This document shows, one piece after another, positions 17,185 through 26,826 of a DNA stretch of 64,000 bases; within the stretch, counting starts at the first letter, position 1, and each line of letters opens with the position of its first letter. The notes under the pieces are model-generated. The model ran no database searches and was not told where the DNA came from. It saw nothing but the letters and a program-made list of their open reading frames with translations. A program made the position numbers and the translations under genes. Source of the stretch: Limimonas halophila (GTDB lineage Bacteria; Pseudomonadota; Alphaproteobacteria; Kiloniellales; Rhodovibrionaceae); the NCBI RefSeq assembly GCF_900100655.1, contig NZ_FNCE01000003.1, positions 152,501 to 216,500 of the forward strand, read 5' to 3'.

Positions 17185-18408
17185 TCAAATCCCGTCGCGC
17201 AACACGGGGCAGCTCATGCAGTGCGCGCCGCCGCGCCCGCGCGACAGCTCGAAGCCCGGGATGGTGATGACCTCGACCCCGGCCTTGCGGAGCTTGGTGT
17301 TGGTGTCGGTGTTGCGGTCGTAGGCGATGACCACGCCGGGCTCGACGGCGAGGACGTTGTTGCCGTCGTCCCACTGTTCGCGCTCGGACTCGTAGCTGTC
17401 GCCGCCCGTGGTGATCAGCCGCAGCGTCTCGACGCCCAGCGCCCCGGCGACGGCGTCGAGGAAATCGGGCGTTTCGCGGATCTCCACGTCGTCGCCGCCC
17501 CAGGTGATGCGCCAGCCACGGATGCGGTTCACGACCTCGGGGAAGATGACGAAGGCATCGCGGTCCACCATCGTCATCACGGTGTCCAGGTGCATGTAGG
17601 AGCGCTCGCGCGGCAGCTCGGCGGCGATCACCTGCTCCACCGCGCCGGCCGACAGCAGCGAGGCGGCGAGGGCTTCCACGGCGTGCGGCGTCGTGCGCTC
17701 GCCCATGCCGATGAGCACCGTGCCGCGGCCGATGGGCATGACGTCGCCGCCCTCGACTGTGGCCGCCCCGTAGTCCGCGTCGCCGCCGCCGAACCAGGTG
17801 GCAAAGGCCTCATCCGCGAATTTGGGGTGGAAGCGGTAGATCGCCTCCAGATGCAGCGTCTCGTGCTGGCGCGCCGGTTTCGCCATGGGGTTCAGCGACA
17901 CGCCGTCGCCCACCCAGCAGGAGGTGTCGCGGGTAAAGAGGTGGTTGGGCAGCGGCGGCAGCACGAACTCGTTCGAGCCCAGGCGGTTGAAGTGCAGGCT
18001 CTCCGCCTGGAAGGGCACCTCCGCCCGCGCGATGCCGCCGATCAGGAAGCGCGCCAGCTCCCCACTGTCCATGTCCGCCAGCCAGTCGCCCAGCGGGCGG
18101 GTCAGCATCGGCCCCACCGTGCCCGGTGTGACCTTGCGCGCCAGCAGCCAGGCGCGGGCTTCCGGGATCTCCATCGTTTCCGCCAGGAGATCGCGCAGCA
18201 GCAGCACCTCCACCCCGCGGTCGCGCAGGGTGTCGACGAAGACGTCGTGCTCCTCGCGGGCGCGCTTCACCCAGAGCACGTCGTCGAACAGCAGCTCCGC
18301 GCTGTTGCGGGGCGTCAGGCGCCGCAGGCTGAGGTCCGGGCGGTGGACGAGGACGCGCCGCAGGCGGCCGACCTCCGAGTGAACGCCCAGGGCGGTGCTT
18401 GCGGCCAT
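17185..18408 (-). CDS. arcA: Arginine deiminase
   Basis: 407 residues, standard length. The amidinotransferase-fold motifs are in place: [29 protein letters not shown], the [10 protein letters not shown] catalytic His-Asp segment, [13 protein letters not shown], and the C-terminal catalytic Cys397 in GGAHCMSCP. It hydrolyses arginine to citrulline and ammonia in the cytoplasm. It follows the NhaC-family gene by 108 bp, with a hairpin between them. Expression with the upstream FNR-box promoter would make it an anaerobic or micro-oxic energy pathway; it also counters acid stress. Confidence 0.97.
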   Translation of the reverse strand: MAASTALGVHSEVGRLRRVLVHRPDLSLRRLTPRNSAELLFDDVLWVKRAREEHDVFVDTLRDRGVEVLLLRDLLAETMEIPEARAWLLARKVTPGTVGPMLTRPLGDWLADMDSGELARFLIGGIARAEVPFQAESLHFNRLGSNEFVLPPLPNHLFTRDTSCWVGDGVSLNPMAKPARQHETLHLEAIYRFHPKFADEAFATWFGGGDADYGAATVEGGDVMPIGRGTVLIGMGERTTPHAVEALAASLLSAGAVEQVIAAELPRERSYMHLDTVMTMVDRDAFVIFPEVVNRIRGWRITWGGDDVEIRETPDFLDAVAGALGVETLRLITTGGDSYESEREQWDDGNNVLAVEPGVVIAYDRNTDTNTKLRKAGVEVITIPGFELSRGRGGAHCMSCPVLRDGI

Positions 18409-18474
18409 GGTTGGCTCTCCCTGCTGTTGGCGCCGGTTCAGGCTTCGTGCTCGAATTCGTTTTCACCCACGAGC

Positions 18475-18502
18475 AAACGGAATCGCGAACGCGATTCCGT
18501 TT
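18475..18502. terminator. Hairpin between nhaC-like gene and arcA
   Basis: A perfect 13-bp stem AAACGGAATCGCG (18475-18487) / CGCGATTCCGTTT (18490-18502) around AA, 14 bp past the nhaC-like stop. On the minus strand the stem ends in TTT. It may end part of the transcript, adjusting carrier versus enzyme levels, or act as an mRNA stabiliser. Confidence 0.6.
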
Positions 18503-18516
18503 TACCGCGATCTGTT

Positions 18517-20526
18517 CTATTGCGCGGGCGACCCGCCGCCGGCGGGCTCGCCGTGCCGGGGCGTGGCGCCCGTGCCCGGTGTTTCCGCGACGGGCTTGGC
18601 GACGAAAATCACGACGGCGACGAGTGCGGCCAGGCACACCAGCATCCCGATCCACCACGGGATGCCGTAGCCCGCCGGCAGCAGCCCCAGGACGAGCGTG
18701 ATCCCACCGACCACCAGGGCGTAGGGAAGCTGGGTGTTGGTGTGGTCGACCACGTCGCAGTGGGAAGTCGCCGAGGACAGCACCGTGGTGTCCGAGATGG
18801 GGGAGGTATGGTCGCCCCACACCGCGCCGCCGAGCACCGCCGCCGTGCTGGCGTAGAGGATGTAGAGGCCCTCCGGCCCGGCCATGCCTTGCTGGCTGAG
18901 GATCGCCCACACCAGCGGGATCGCGAGCGGCACCAGGATGCCCATGGTCCCCCAGCTGGTGCCGATGGCAAAGGCGATGGCGGCGGAAAGCACGAACAGG
19001 ATCGCCGGCATCAGCCCGGCGGGCAGTGCCTCGCCCAGCAGCGAGGCGAGGAAGCCCGCAGTGTGCAGCGTCTGCGTCAGGTCGGACATCGCCCAGGCCA
19101 GCGTGAGGATGACCAGCACCTCCAACACCGCCTTCACGCCGATCAGCCAGGCTTCGACCGTCTCGCCGAGCGAGAGCAGGCCCTGAGCCACCGACATCGC
19201 CCCGGCCACGATCACCGCCAGCAGCGAGCCCCAGAGCAGCGCGGAGAAGGAGTCCGCGCTGCCGATGATGTCCGTGATGCTCTCCCCGGAGCCGGTGGCG
19301 AACAGTCCGGCGATCGTGGCGCCCAGCAGCACGAGGATGGGCACGATGGCGTTGACCGCCCGGTGCGGCACGCCCTCGCGCGGCTGGAATTCGTCGCCGC
19401 CGCCTTTTTCCTCGCCGCGCGGCTCGGCGGTCAGGCGTCCTTCGACGGCGGCGCGGCGCTCGGCCTTCGCCATGGGCCCGAAATCGCGGCCCGTCGCCGT
19501 GATCAGCCACATGAAGATCACGGTGAGGACGGGATAGAACATGTACGGCAATGCGTTCAGGAAGGTACCGTAGGGGCTCTGCTCGAAGCCGCTCAGGCCG
19601 GCGGTGGCGTCGCCGATCAGGCCCACCTGGAAGCCGATCCAGGTGGTCACCAGCAACAGCGTCGCCATGGGCGCGGCCGTGGTGTCGACGATGTAGGCCA
19701 GCTTTTCGCGCGAGACCTTTACGGTGTCGGTGAGCGGGCGGACGGCGTTGCCGGTGACCAGCATGCTGGCGTAGTCGTCGAAGAAGACGACCGTTCCCAC
19801 GGCAGAGCCGACGATCTCGCCGCGCCGGCGCGTCTTCGCCCAGCCGGAGAGGCGGTCGACGATCCCGGGCGTGCCGCCGTTCTTGTAGATGATCCCCACC
19901 ATGCCGCCGATGAGCATCGTGAACAGCATGATGGACATGTGCCCCGTGCCGCCGTCGGGCGGGACGAGCGCGTGCAGCACCCAGGTGTCGATCACCGACA
20001 GCAGCCCGGCCCACAGGCCGTAGAGCGACAGCTCCGCCGCGAACCAGCCGCCGATCCACACGCCCGCCAGCAACGCGGGGATGACCCGGCGCGTCGCCAG
20101 CGCCAGCCCGATGGCGACGATGGGCGGCAGGATGGACAGCCAGGCCGGAATGACCTCGCCCGTGGCGCCGGTCGTCGTCTCCGCGCCGTCTCCCAGCGTG
20201 AAGGCCGCCGGCTCGCCGTTCACCAGAACGCGAAGCTCGGCGTCGCCGCTCGCGAAGGCGGCATTGGCCGTGGCCGCGCCCGTTCCCTCGATGGGAAGGG
20301 GATAGCGGTTCTCCCCCACCGCCAGCTCAACCGTGGCGTCCGCCGGCACGGGCTCGACCGCCGTGACGGTCACCTCCGCCTCCACCCCGGCCAGGATCGG
20401 GTCCGGCATCTCCACGCGGAACGCCGGGCCGTCGCCCGTGTCCTGCGCCAGCACACCGGCCGCCGGCACGGCAATGGCGGCCAGCACCGCCAGCACGGCC
20501 GCCAGGCCAAAGCCCCTGCGTCGCAT
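18517..20526 (-). CDS. NhaC-family antiporter with N-terminal extracytoplasmic domain; candidate arginine/ornithine exchanger
   Basis: 669 residues. Signal-like start MRRRGFGLAAVLAVLAAIAV, an approximately 110-residue beta-rich extracytoplasmic segment (FRVEMPDPILAGVEAEVTVTAV), then about 11 to 12 membrane helices of the NhaC/YfcC-like superfamily with MLIGGMVGIIYKNGGTPGIV and FDDYASMLVTGNAVRPLTD. A hydrophilic loop near EGRLTAEPRGEEKGG is cytoplasmic. Named Na+/H+ antiporter by family, but it occupies the position of arcD beside arcA-arcB-arcC and has the FNR box, so exchange of arginine for ornithine is my inference. ATG 20526 gives the signal sequence. Confidence 0.8.
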   Translation of the reverse strand: MRRRGFGLAAVLAVLAAIAVPAAGVLAQDTGDGPAFRVEMPDPILAGVEAEVTVTAVEPVPADATVELAVGENRYPLPIEGTGAATANAAFASGDAELRVLVNGEPAAFTLGDGAETTTGATGEVIPAWLSILPPIVAIGLALATRRVIPALLAGVWIGGWFAAELSLYGLWAGLLSVIDTWVLHALVPPDGGTGHMSIMLFTMLIGGMVGIIYKNGGTPGIVDRLSGWAKTRRRGEIVGSAVGTVVFFDDYASMLVTGNAVRPLTDTVKVSREKLAYIVDTTAAPMATLLLVTTWIGFQVGLIGDATAGLSGFEQSPYGTFLNALPYMFYPVLTVIFMWLITATGRDFGPMAKAERRAAVEGRLTAEPRGEEKGGGDEFQPREGVPHRAVNAIVPILVLLGATIAGLFATGSGESITDIIGSADSFSALLWGSLLAVIVAGAMSVAQGLLSLGETVEAWLIGVKAVLEVLVILTLAWAMSDLTQTLHTAGFLASLLGEALPAGLMPAILFVLSAAIAFAIGTSWGTMGILVPLAIPLVWAILSQQGMAGPEGLYILYASTAAVLGGAVWGDHTSPISDTTVLSSATSHCDVVDHTNTQLPYALVVGGITLVLGLLPAGYGIPWWIGMLVCLAALVAVVIFVAKPVAETPGTGATPRHGEPAGGGSPAQ

Positions 20527-20586
20527 CGCGGCTCCCCCCGTTCGTGTTTGGCGGGCACTGTTTGCCCAGGGAAGGGGAACCACGAT

Positions 20587-20600
20587 TTGATCGGGATCAA
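20587..20600. promoter_or_regulatory. FNR/ANR/FixK box
   Basis: TTGATCGGGATCAA, a perfect TTGAT-N4-ATCAA site, with its centre about 67 bp upstream of the nhaC-like start codon. Sites of this type bind FNR, ANR or FixK and activate anaerobic genes. A separate inverted repeat GTTACC-CTTT-GGTAAC lies at 20603-20618. Confidence 0.85.
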
Positions 20601-20602
20601 AA

Positions 20603-20618
20603 GTTACCCTTTGGTAAC
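20603..20618. terminator. Short inverted repeat downstream of the ABC permease
   Basis: GTTACC (20603-20608) pairs with GGTAAC (20613-20618) around CTTT, 24 bp past the permease stop. It is weak as a terminator and could instead be part of the adjacent promoter's control region. Confidence 0.3.
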
Positions 20619-20641
20619 GAAGGAGCGACGCGCCCCGGCGT

Positions 20642-21775
20642 TCACTGCAGCCGCTTGCGGAAGAGGTAGGTGGCCACGCTCGCGGTGACGGCGCCGATCA
20701 GCGCCATGGGCCAGAGCTGCTGGAGCACGAGGTCGGGGGGCAGGTCGCGCAGGAACAGCCCGCGCAGGATCACCAGCGCGTAGCGCAGCGGGTCGGCGTA
20801 GGTCAGCACCTGCACGAACCCGGGCATGTTCTCGATGGGCGTGGCGAAGCCGGACAGGATCACGGCCGGCATCAGGAAGAGGAAGGAGCCCACGATGGCC
20901 TGCTGCTGCGTGCGCGCGTAGGCGGAAATCATCAGCCCCACGCCGATCGAGGACAGCAGGAACACCAAGAGGCTCAGCACCAGCAGCACGACGGAGCCGC
21001 GCAGCGGCACCTGGAACCACACCACCGCCACGGCGGCGATGAAGGCCCCCTCGGCCAGCCCGATCAGCAGCGCGGGCACCGTTTTGCCGATCAGGATTTC
21101 GTGCGGGCGCAGGGGCGTGACCATGAGCTGCTCGAAGGTGCCCAGCTCGCGCTCCCGTGCCACCGAGAGGCTGGCCACCACGGTCACGACCACGAGCGTC
21201 AACGTGCCCACCAAGCCCGGCACGATGAACCACTGGCTGTCCAGGTTGGGGTTGAACCACGCCCGGCTCACCAGGGTCGCGGGCGGTCCCGGCGCGCCGC
21301 GTTCGGCCGCCACCTCCCCGGCGTAGTCGGCCACGATCGTCTGCGCATAGTTGAGCAGCACCAGCGCGGTGTTGGAGCGGCGCCCGTCGACGATGAGCTG
21401 AACGTCGGCGCCGTCGCGGCCGGTGGCGGCGGCGCGTTTCAGCTCCCCGGCGAAGTCGGGCGGGATGTGCAGCACCGCCACCGCGTCCTTGCGGTCGATC
21501 GTGGGCCGGATCTGGCGCACGTGGGTGAGCGTTTCGACCGCCCGGAAGCCGTCGGACGCCGTGAAGCGCGCCGCCAGCTCGCGTGATTCCGCGCTGCGGT
21601 CTTCGTTGAGGATCGCCAGCGCCGCGTTCTCCACCTCGAAGGTGGCGGCGTGGGCGAAGAGCGCGAGCTGGATCAGCGGCGGCGCCACCAGCACGAAGCG
21701 GCTCTTGGGATCGCGCCAGACCGCCAGGAACTCCTTGACGATCAGGGCCCAGACGCGCGCCGGCAGCACCCGCAT
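20642..21775 (-). CDS. ABC-2 type permease (YbhR-like)
   Basis: 377 residues. One N-terminal helix (RFVLVAPPLIQLALFAHAATF), a large extracytoplasmic domain with WFNPNLDSQWFIVPGLVG, then five to six helices including the ABC-2 motif ERELGTFEQLMVTPLRPHEILIGK. It pairs with the next gene as the two membrane subunits of a YbhGFSR-type exporter. The gap to that gene is 7 bp. Exported substrate unknown; the family includes multidrug, choline-toxin and cation exporters. Confidence 0.9.
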   Translation of the reverse strand: MRVLPARVWALIVKEFLAVWRDPKSRFVLVAPPLIQLALFAHAATFEVENAALAILNEDRSAESRELAARFTASDGFRAVETLTHVRQIRPTIDRKDAVAVLHIPPDFAGELKRAAATGRDGADVQLIVDGRRSNTALVLLNYAQTIVADYAGEVAAERGAPGPPATLVSRAWFNPNLDSQWFIVPGLVGTLTLVVVTVVASLSVARERELGTFEQLMVTPLRPHEILIGKTVPALLIGLAEGAFIAAVAVVWFQVPLRGSVVLLVLSLLVFLLSSIGVGLMISAYARTQQQAIVGSFLFLMPAVILSGFATPIENMPGFVQVLTYADPLRYALVILRGLFLRDLPPDLVLQQLWPMALIGAVTASVATYLFRKRLQ

Positions 21776-21782
21776 CGCCGCC

Positions 21783-22898
21783 TCACGCCAGCCGTTTGCG
21801 CGTGCGCCGCGCCGCCACGGCCAGCAACACCGTGGCGAAGGCCGCCAGCGCCAGGAGGTTGGGCCAGATCACGGGCCACACGTCCCCGACCAGGAAGACG
21901 GTCTGCAGGATGGAGACGAAGTAGCGCGCCGGCACGAGGTAGGTCACCGCCTGCACCCACTGCGGCATGGCGGCGATGTCGAAGATGAAGCCGGAGAGCA
22001 TGATCGCCGGCAGCATCGTCGCCATGATCGCCGCCTGCGCCGCGACGAACTGGTTGCGCGCCAGGGAGGAGATGAAGATCCCCATGCCCAGCGCCGTCAC
22101 CATGAAGATGGCCGAGGCGAGCGCGAGCAGCGCCAGCGAGCCGCGCAGCGGCACGTCGAAGAGCGTCACCGCCATCGTCACCGACAGCGCCATGCCGCCC
22201 ATGCCCAGGATGAAGTAGGGCACCAGCTTGCCCAGCAGGATCTCGGCGGGGCGAACGGGCGTGGCGAAGAGCGCCTCCATCGTGCCGCGCTCCCATTCGC
22301 GCGCCACCACCAGCGCCGTCAGCAGCGCCCCGATCAGCGTCATGATGATGGCGACCAGGCCGGGGACGATGAAGTTGCCGCTGTCCACGCTGGGGTTGTA
22401 CCAGACGCGCTGCTGCACCGAGATCAGCTCGGGCCGCGTCAGGGCGTCGGCGGCCTCGCGGTGGGCCAGCCAGCGTTCCCACGCGCCCTGGATGTAGCCC
22501 TGGAGCACGCGCCCCCGGTTGGCGTTGGTGCCGTCCACGATGGCCTGGATGGGGGCCGGGCCGTCGCCGTACAGGCGCTCGTCGAAGGCCGCGCGCAGGA
22601 CCACGATGGCGTCCACGCGCCCGGCCATGAGCGCGCGCTCGGCGGCCGGCCGGGCGCGGTAGACGGAGGGCACGAAGTAGGCGGAGGCGTCGAGCGCGGT
22701 GAGGAAGTCGTTGGCGGCGGGGCTGGTTTCCTCCAGCACCACGGCCACGGGCACGTCCTCCGCGTCGAGCGAAACGCCGTAGCCGAAGAGGAAGAGCAGC
22801 ACCACGGGCACGACGAAGGCGATGGCGACCGAGGAGGGGTCGCGCAGGATCTGCAGCCACTCCTTGCGCATCAGCCCGCGCAGCCGCCGCGCGCTCAT
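21783..22898 (-). CDS. ABC-2 type permease (YbhS-like)
   Basis: 371 residues with the same plan as its partner: helix SVAIAFVVPVVLLFLFGYGV, an extracytoplasmic domain with QQRVWYNPSVDSGNFIVPGLVAI, then helices with the motif EWERGTMEALFATPVRPAEILLGK. ATG 22898 overlaps the ATPase stop (ATGA at 22895-22898), implying translational coupling and equimolar assembly. Confidence 0.9.
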   Translation of the reverse strand: MSARRLRGLMRKEWLQILRDPSSVAIAFVVPVVLLFLFGYGVSLDAEDVPVAVVLEETSPAANDFLTALDASAYFVPSVYRARPAAERALMAGRVDAIVVLRAAFDERLYGDGPAPIQAIVDGTNANRGRVLQGYIQGAWERWLAHREAADALTRPELISVQQRVWYNPSVDSGNFIVPGLVAIIMTLIGALLTALVVAREWERGTMEALFATPVRPAEILLGKLVPYFILGMGGMALSVTMAVTLFDVPLRGSLALLALASAIFMVTALGMGIFISSLARNQFVAAQAAIMATMLPAIMLSGFIFDIAAMPQWVQAVTYLVPARYFVSILQTVFLVGDVWPVIWPNLLALAAFATVLLAVAARRTRKRLA

Positions 22899-24613
22899 GC
22901 CGCCGCCTCCGTGCCCTGCTTTTCGATGAGCGCGGCGAAGGCGTCGTCCAGGCTCGCCTCGCCGTCGCCCGCGTGCTCGCGCTTGAGGCCGTCGGGCGTG
23001 CCCAGCGCGACGACGCGGCTGCGGTGCATGATCGCCAGGCGGTCGCAGTATTCGGCCTCGTTCAGAAAGTGCGAGGTGACGAGCACCGTCACCCCCGCCT
23101 CCGCCATGGCGGTGATGCGCGTCCAGAACTCGCGCCGGGTGAGCGGATCGACGCCGGAGGTTGGCTCGTCCAGGAAGAGGATCGCGGGCCGGTGCATCAC
23201 CGCGCAGGCCAGCGCCAGCCGCTGCTTGAAGCCGAGCGGCAGCCGCCCGGCGTTGGTGCGCGCGTGCGGCCCCAGGCCGAAGCTTTCGACCGCCCGCGCG
23301 ATGGCGCGGCGCGCGGGGGCGCCCGCCAGCCCGTAGACCCCGGCGAAGAAGCGCAGGTTCTGGCGCACCGAGAGGTCGCCGTAGAGCGAGAAGGCTTGGC
23401 TCATGTAGCCGATGCGCCCGCGCGCTTCCGCCCGCGCGTGGGCCAGGTCCAGCCCCGCTACCTGGGCGCGCCCGCCGCTCGCCGGCAGCAGGCCGCAGAG
23501 CATGCGGAAGGTGGTGGACTTGCCCGCGCCGTTGGGGCCGAGCAGGCCGAAGATCTCGCCCGGCGCCACGCGGAAGCTGACGCGGTCGACGGCCGTGAAA
23601 TCGCCGAAGCGCTTGGTGAGGTCGGCGGCCTCGATGGCGGGGCCGTCGCGCGCGCCGCCGTGGGTCGGGGTGCGGTCGTCGTCGGCGGCCGCGGACGGGC
23701 CGGTGTCCGCCTGGTCCCGCAGCCGCGCCACGAAGGCGTCCTCGAAGCCGGGTTCGGTCGGGGCCGCCGGCCCGGCCGCGCCGATGGCATCCGCATCGGG
23801 CAGGTTTGCACCGTCCGCCAGCAGCAGGCGCAGGCTGCGGCCCTGAACCTGCGCGTCCAGCACGCCGGGCCGGGCGAGCGCGGCGGCGTGGACGGCGCGG
23901 CGGCCCGTTTCGGGCAGGGGCATGCGGTGCGTTCGCCCGCGCACCTCGGCCAGGAAGCTGTCGGGCGGGCCGCTGGCGATCAGCTTGCCGCGGTCGAGCA
24001 TCCACACCGCGTCGCACTGTCCGGCTTCGTCCAGGTAGGCGGTGGACCAGAGCACCGCGATGCCCGCGTCGGCGAGCTCGCGCACCATGCCCCACAGTTC
24101 GCGGCGGGAGAGGGGATCGACGCCGACGCTGGGCTCGTCCAGCAGCAGCACGCGCGGCGGGCGCACGAGCACGCAGGCCAGCCCCAGCTTCTGCTTCATG
24201 CCGCCGGAGAGCTTGCCCGCGAGCCGGTCGGAAAAGGGGCCGAGCCCGGTGAAGCGGTAGAGGCGGTCCAGACGCTCGCCGCGCTGGTCCGGGGGGAGCC
24301 CCTGGAGGTCGGCGTAGAGCGCCAGGTTCTCCGCGACCGTCAGATCCTCGTAGAGGCCGAAGGCCTGGGGCATGTAGCCGAGCGTGCCCGGCTCGCCGCG
24401 ATCCGCGCCGCCCGCCACCGCCACGCTGCCCGCGTCGGGAACCAGCAGCCCCGCGATCAGGCGCAGCAGCGTGGTCTTGCCCGCGCCGTCCGGCCCCACC
24501 AGCCCGGTGATGCGCCCGGCTTCGGCGCTGGCGGTCAGGCCGTCGAGCGCCGGACGCTCGGCGCCGGCGAAGCGCTTCGTCACCCCCTCCAGCGCGACGG
24601 GTGCCGCGGTCAT
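22895..24613 (-). CDS. Double ABC ATPase subunit (YbhF-like)
   Basis: 572 residues with two nucleotide-binding domains in one chain. NBD1 (about 5-225): Walker A GPDGAGKTTLLR, signature KLSGGMKQKLGLA, Walker B VLLLDEPSVGVDP. NBD2 (about 300-550): Walker A GPNGAGKSTTFR, signature-region LPLGFKQRLALACAV, Walker B AILFLDEPTSGVDP. The second signature lacks the normal LSGG, as in other YbhF-type fusions. Between the domains is a variable, charged linker. It powers the two permeases. Its start overlaps the adaptor gene stop by 4 bp. Confidence 0.92.
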   Translation of the reverse strand: MTAAPVALEGVTKRFAGAERPALDGLTASAEAGRITGLVGPDGAGKTTLLRLIAGLLVPDAGSVAVAGGADRGEPGTLGYMPQAFGLYEDLTVAENLALYADLQGLPPDQRGERLDRLYRFTGLGPFSDRLAGKLSGGMKQKLGLACVLVRPPRVLLLDEPSVGVDPLSRRELWGMVRELADAGIAVLWSTAYLDEAGQCDAVWMLDRGKLIASGPPDSFLAEVRGRTHRMPLPETGRRAVHAAALARPGVLDAQVQGRSLRLLLADGANLPDADAIGAAGPAAPTEPGFEDAFVARLRDQADTGPSAAADDDRTPTHGGARDGPAIEAADLTKRFGDFTAVDRVSFRVAPGEIFGLLGPNGAGKSTTFRMLCGLLPASGGRAQVAGLDLAHARAEARGRIGYMSQAFSLYGDLSVRQNLRFFAGVYGLAGAPARRAIARAVESFGLGPHARTNAGRLPLGFKQRLALACAVMHRPAILFLDEPTSGVDPLTRREFWTRITAMAEAGVTVLVTSHFLNEAEYCDRLAIMHRSRVVALGTPDGLKREHAGDGEASLDDAFAALIEKQGTEAAA

Positions 24614-25617
24614 GACCCGGTTTCGCCCTCGGCGCGCAGCTCGATCGTCACCGGCATGCCCTGGCGCAGCCCGGCATCCGGGTTGTCCACGATCACGCGC
24701 ACCCGGTAGACGAGCGAGGTGCGCAGCTCGGGCGTCTGCACCGTCTTGGGCGTGAACTCGGCGGTCGGCGAGATAAAGCCGACGTGGCCCTCGTAGACCT
24801 TGTCCGGAAAGCTGTCGGTGGTGATGGCGACCGGCATCCCCGGCTCGACCTGGCCGAGGTTGGTTTCCGAGACGTAGGTGCGCACGCGCATCGGCTCGCG
24901 GAGGGCCAGCGTCATCACCGTGGCCGTGGGACCGACCGTGGCGCCGGGCTCGCGCACGCGGGTAAGCACCGTGCCGGCTTCCGGCGCGGTGAGCGTGGTG
25001 TTGTCCAGCCGCTCGCGGGCGAGGCGCAGCGTCGCCTCGTTGAAGGCCACCTGGGCGCGCGCGGCGGCGATCTTCTCCGTGCGTGGACCCTCCACGGCGA
25101 GGTCCAGTTCCGCCCTGCGCTGGCGCAGTTCGGCCTTGGCCTCTTCGTGGGCGCGCACGGCTTCGTCGTAGGCGGACTCCGAGACGTAGCTGGGCCCGCG
25201 CAGGCGCTCGCGCCGCTCGCGCGTGATACGGGTCATGCGCACGCGGGCCTCGGCCTGCTCCACGGCGGCGCGGGCGCGCTCGATCTCCTGCGGCCGGGTG
25301 CCGTTTTCCAGCTCGGTCAGGCGGGCGCGGCTTTCTTCCAGGCGCGCTTCGGCCGCGGCGACCATGTTTTCGTAGGTGTCGCTGTCCAGGCGCGCGAGCA
25401 CCTGGCCCTTTTCCACGCGGTCGCCTTCCTCGACGGGAATTTCGGCGATCTTGCCCTCGGCGTTGAAGGCGAGATCGACCTGGCGGACGTCGACGTTGCC
25501 GTAGAGCGTCAGCGGGCCGTCGTCCTGGGCGCGGACATAGGTGCGCCAGGTCCAGTAGCCGCCGCCGGCGAGCGCGGCGAGCACGACGAGGATCATGGCG
25601 GAGCGGAGGATGCGCAT
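24610..25617 (-). CDS. HlyD/YbhG-like periplasmic adaptor
   Basis: 335 residues. N-terminal membrane anchor (MRILRSAMILVVLAALAGGG), biotinyl-lipoyl halves around FNAEGKIAEIPVEEGDRVEKGQVLARLD and LTAPEAGTVLTRVREPGATV, and between them a long alpha-helical hairpin (about 85-215, rich in Glu/Arg/Ala) to meet an outer-membrane channel. A beta-barrel domain follows. It is the first gene of the four-gene exporter operon; the outer-membrane component is not in the window. Confidence 0.92.
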   Translation of the reverse strand: MRILRSAMILVVLAALAGGGYWTWRTYVRAQDDGPLTLYGNVDVRQVDLAFNAEGKIAEIPVEEGDRVEKGQVLARLDSDTYENMVAAAEARLEESRARLTELENGTRPQEIERARAAVEQAEARVRMTRITRERRERLRGPSYVSESAYDEAVRAHEEAKAELRQRRAELDLAVEGPRTEKIAAARAQVAFNEATLRLARERLDNTTLTAPEAGTVLTRVREPGATVGPTATVMTLALREPMRVRTYVSETNLGQVEPGMPVAITTDSFPDKVYEGHVGFISPTAEFTPKTVQTPELRTSLVYRVRVIVDNPDAGLRQGMPVTIELRAEGETGS

Positions 25618-25727
25618 GGGGAACGCGCTGCCTGCGAAGCCTTCGGGCGGTCAACGGTCGAGGTTTGGCGGCGTGTCCGCAAGCGCTGATCGCGCGCCGC
25701 GATGCCGCACACCCCGCCGCGTGGCGG

Positions 25728-26753
25728 TCAGATCGCCCACACCTGCACCAGCAGCCCCAGCAGATAGACCGCGATCAGGGTCACGCTTTCCCAGCCGATC
25801 GCCGCCCAGCCGCGTTTTTCGCGGTGGAGCAGGCCGAGCATGAGCACGGCGCTCATCACGATGGCCCAGGCGATGAGGAAGAGTTCGGGCATGCCGACGG
25901 CGTGATAGATTGAGCCCGGGCGGTAGCCCGCGTCCGAGAGCACGAGGAAGAGCACGTCGAAGGTGTTGCCGCCCACGATCCCGCTCACCGCGAGCTGGAG
26001 CGCGCCCCGGCGCACCGCCGCCAGGGTGATGACCAGCTCGGGCAGGGACGTTGACGTGGCCGTGAAGGCCGCGCCCACGAAGCTCTGCGACAGGCCGGTG
26101 GCGCGCACGATGTCCATGCCCGTCTGCGCGATGCCCCAGCCGGCGAGGCCCAGGATCGCCGCCAGGCCGGCGTAGCGCAGCGCCAGCGCGGCCGTGGAGA
26201 GGCTGGGGAAGGGGTCGGCTTCCGGCTGGTCGACGCGCAGCTCCGCCGTGCGCTGCGGGAACCACATGGGCTGCTGCTGCACGCTGCGGGTCAGGCGCAC
26301 GCCCGCCAGATAGACCGCGAGCAGCACCGGGCTCACGGGATGCAGCCCGGCCACCGCGACCGCCGGCATCGTCGCCGCCATGAGCGGCAGCCCCAGCAGA
26401 AGCAGCAGCAGCCCGAGTTGCACGAGGGCCGTGGCCGAGGCGGCGGCGTGCTCCAGGTTGGCGCGGCGGTAAAGGATGTCGCCCACGGCCAGGAAGACGG
26501 TCTGCACCGCGATCCCGCCGATGCCGTTGGACACCGCCAGGGACGCATGCCCCTCCACGGCCGCGGTGATCGAGGTCACCGTGCCGGAAAACGAGGTGCT
26601 GATGCCCAGCAGAATGCCGCCGACCAGCGCTTCGCCGAAGCCCGTGCGGTCGGCCAGGCAGTCGGCCACGGCGGTCATGGCGACGCCGCCGACGGCGATG
26701 ACGGCGGCGCACACCAGGAAAAGCGGAACGGCGAGCGTTAGATCGAGCGCCAT
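25728..26753 (-). CDS. Sodium/calcium exchanger family protein (CaCA)
   Basis: 341 residues, about ten helices in two inverted halves. The alpha repeats show FGEALVGGILLGISTSFSGTVTSI in half one and FVGAAFTATSTSLPELVITLAAVRRG in half two, with GNTFDVLF after the second. The family exchanges Na+ or H+ for Ca2+ at the inner membrane. The first alpha repeat has Ser-Phe-Ser-Gly-Thr where classic exchangers have Pro-Glu, so ion choice may differ. It is a single gene; ATG 26753. Confidence 0.85.
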   Translation of the reverse strand: MALDLTLAVPLFLVCAAVIAVGGVAMTAVADCLADRTGFGEALVGGILLGISTSFSGTVTSITAAVEGHASLAVSNGIGGIAVQTVFLAVGDILYRRANLEHAAASATALVQLGLLLLLLGLPLMAATMPAVAVAGLHPVSPVLLAVYLAGVRLTRSVQQQPMWFPQRTAELRVDQPEADPFPSLSTAALALRYAGLAAILGLAGWGIAQTGMDIVRATGLSQSFVGAAFTATSTSLPELVITLAAVRRGALQLAVSGIVGGNTFDVLFLVLSDAGYRPGSIYHAVGMPELFLIAWAIVMSAVLMLGLLHREKRGWAAIGWESVTLIAVYLLGLLVQVWAI

Positions 26754-26826
26754 CGGCGATCCCCCGGCGGGCGGTCACGCCCACCGGGATAGCCTGTCGC
26801 GGCGACGGGTTAAACGCCGGGCGCGG

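Noticed and set aside
17221-20688. A plus-strand open frame of 1155 codons
   Set aside because: It is the antisense shadow of arcA and the nhaC-like gene, rich in His/Arg/Gly low-complexity sequence with no recognisable domain; high GC content creates such frames.
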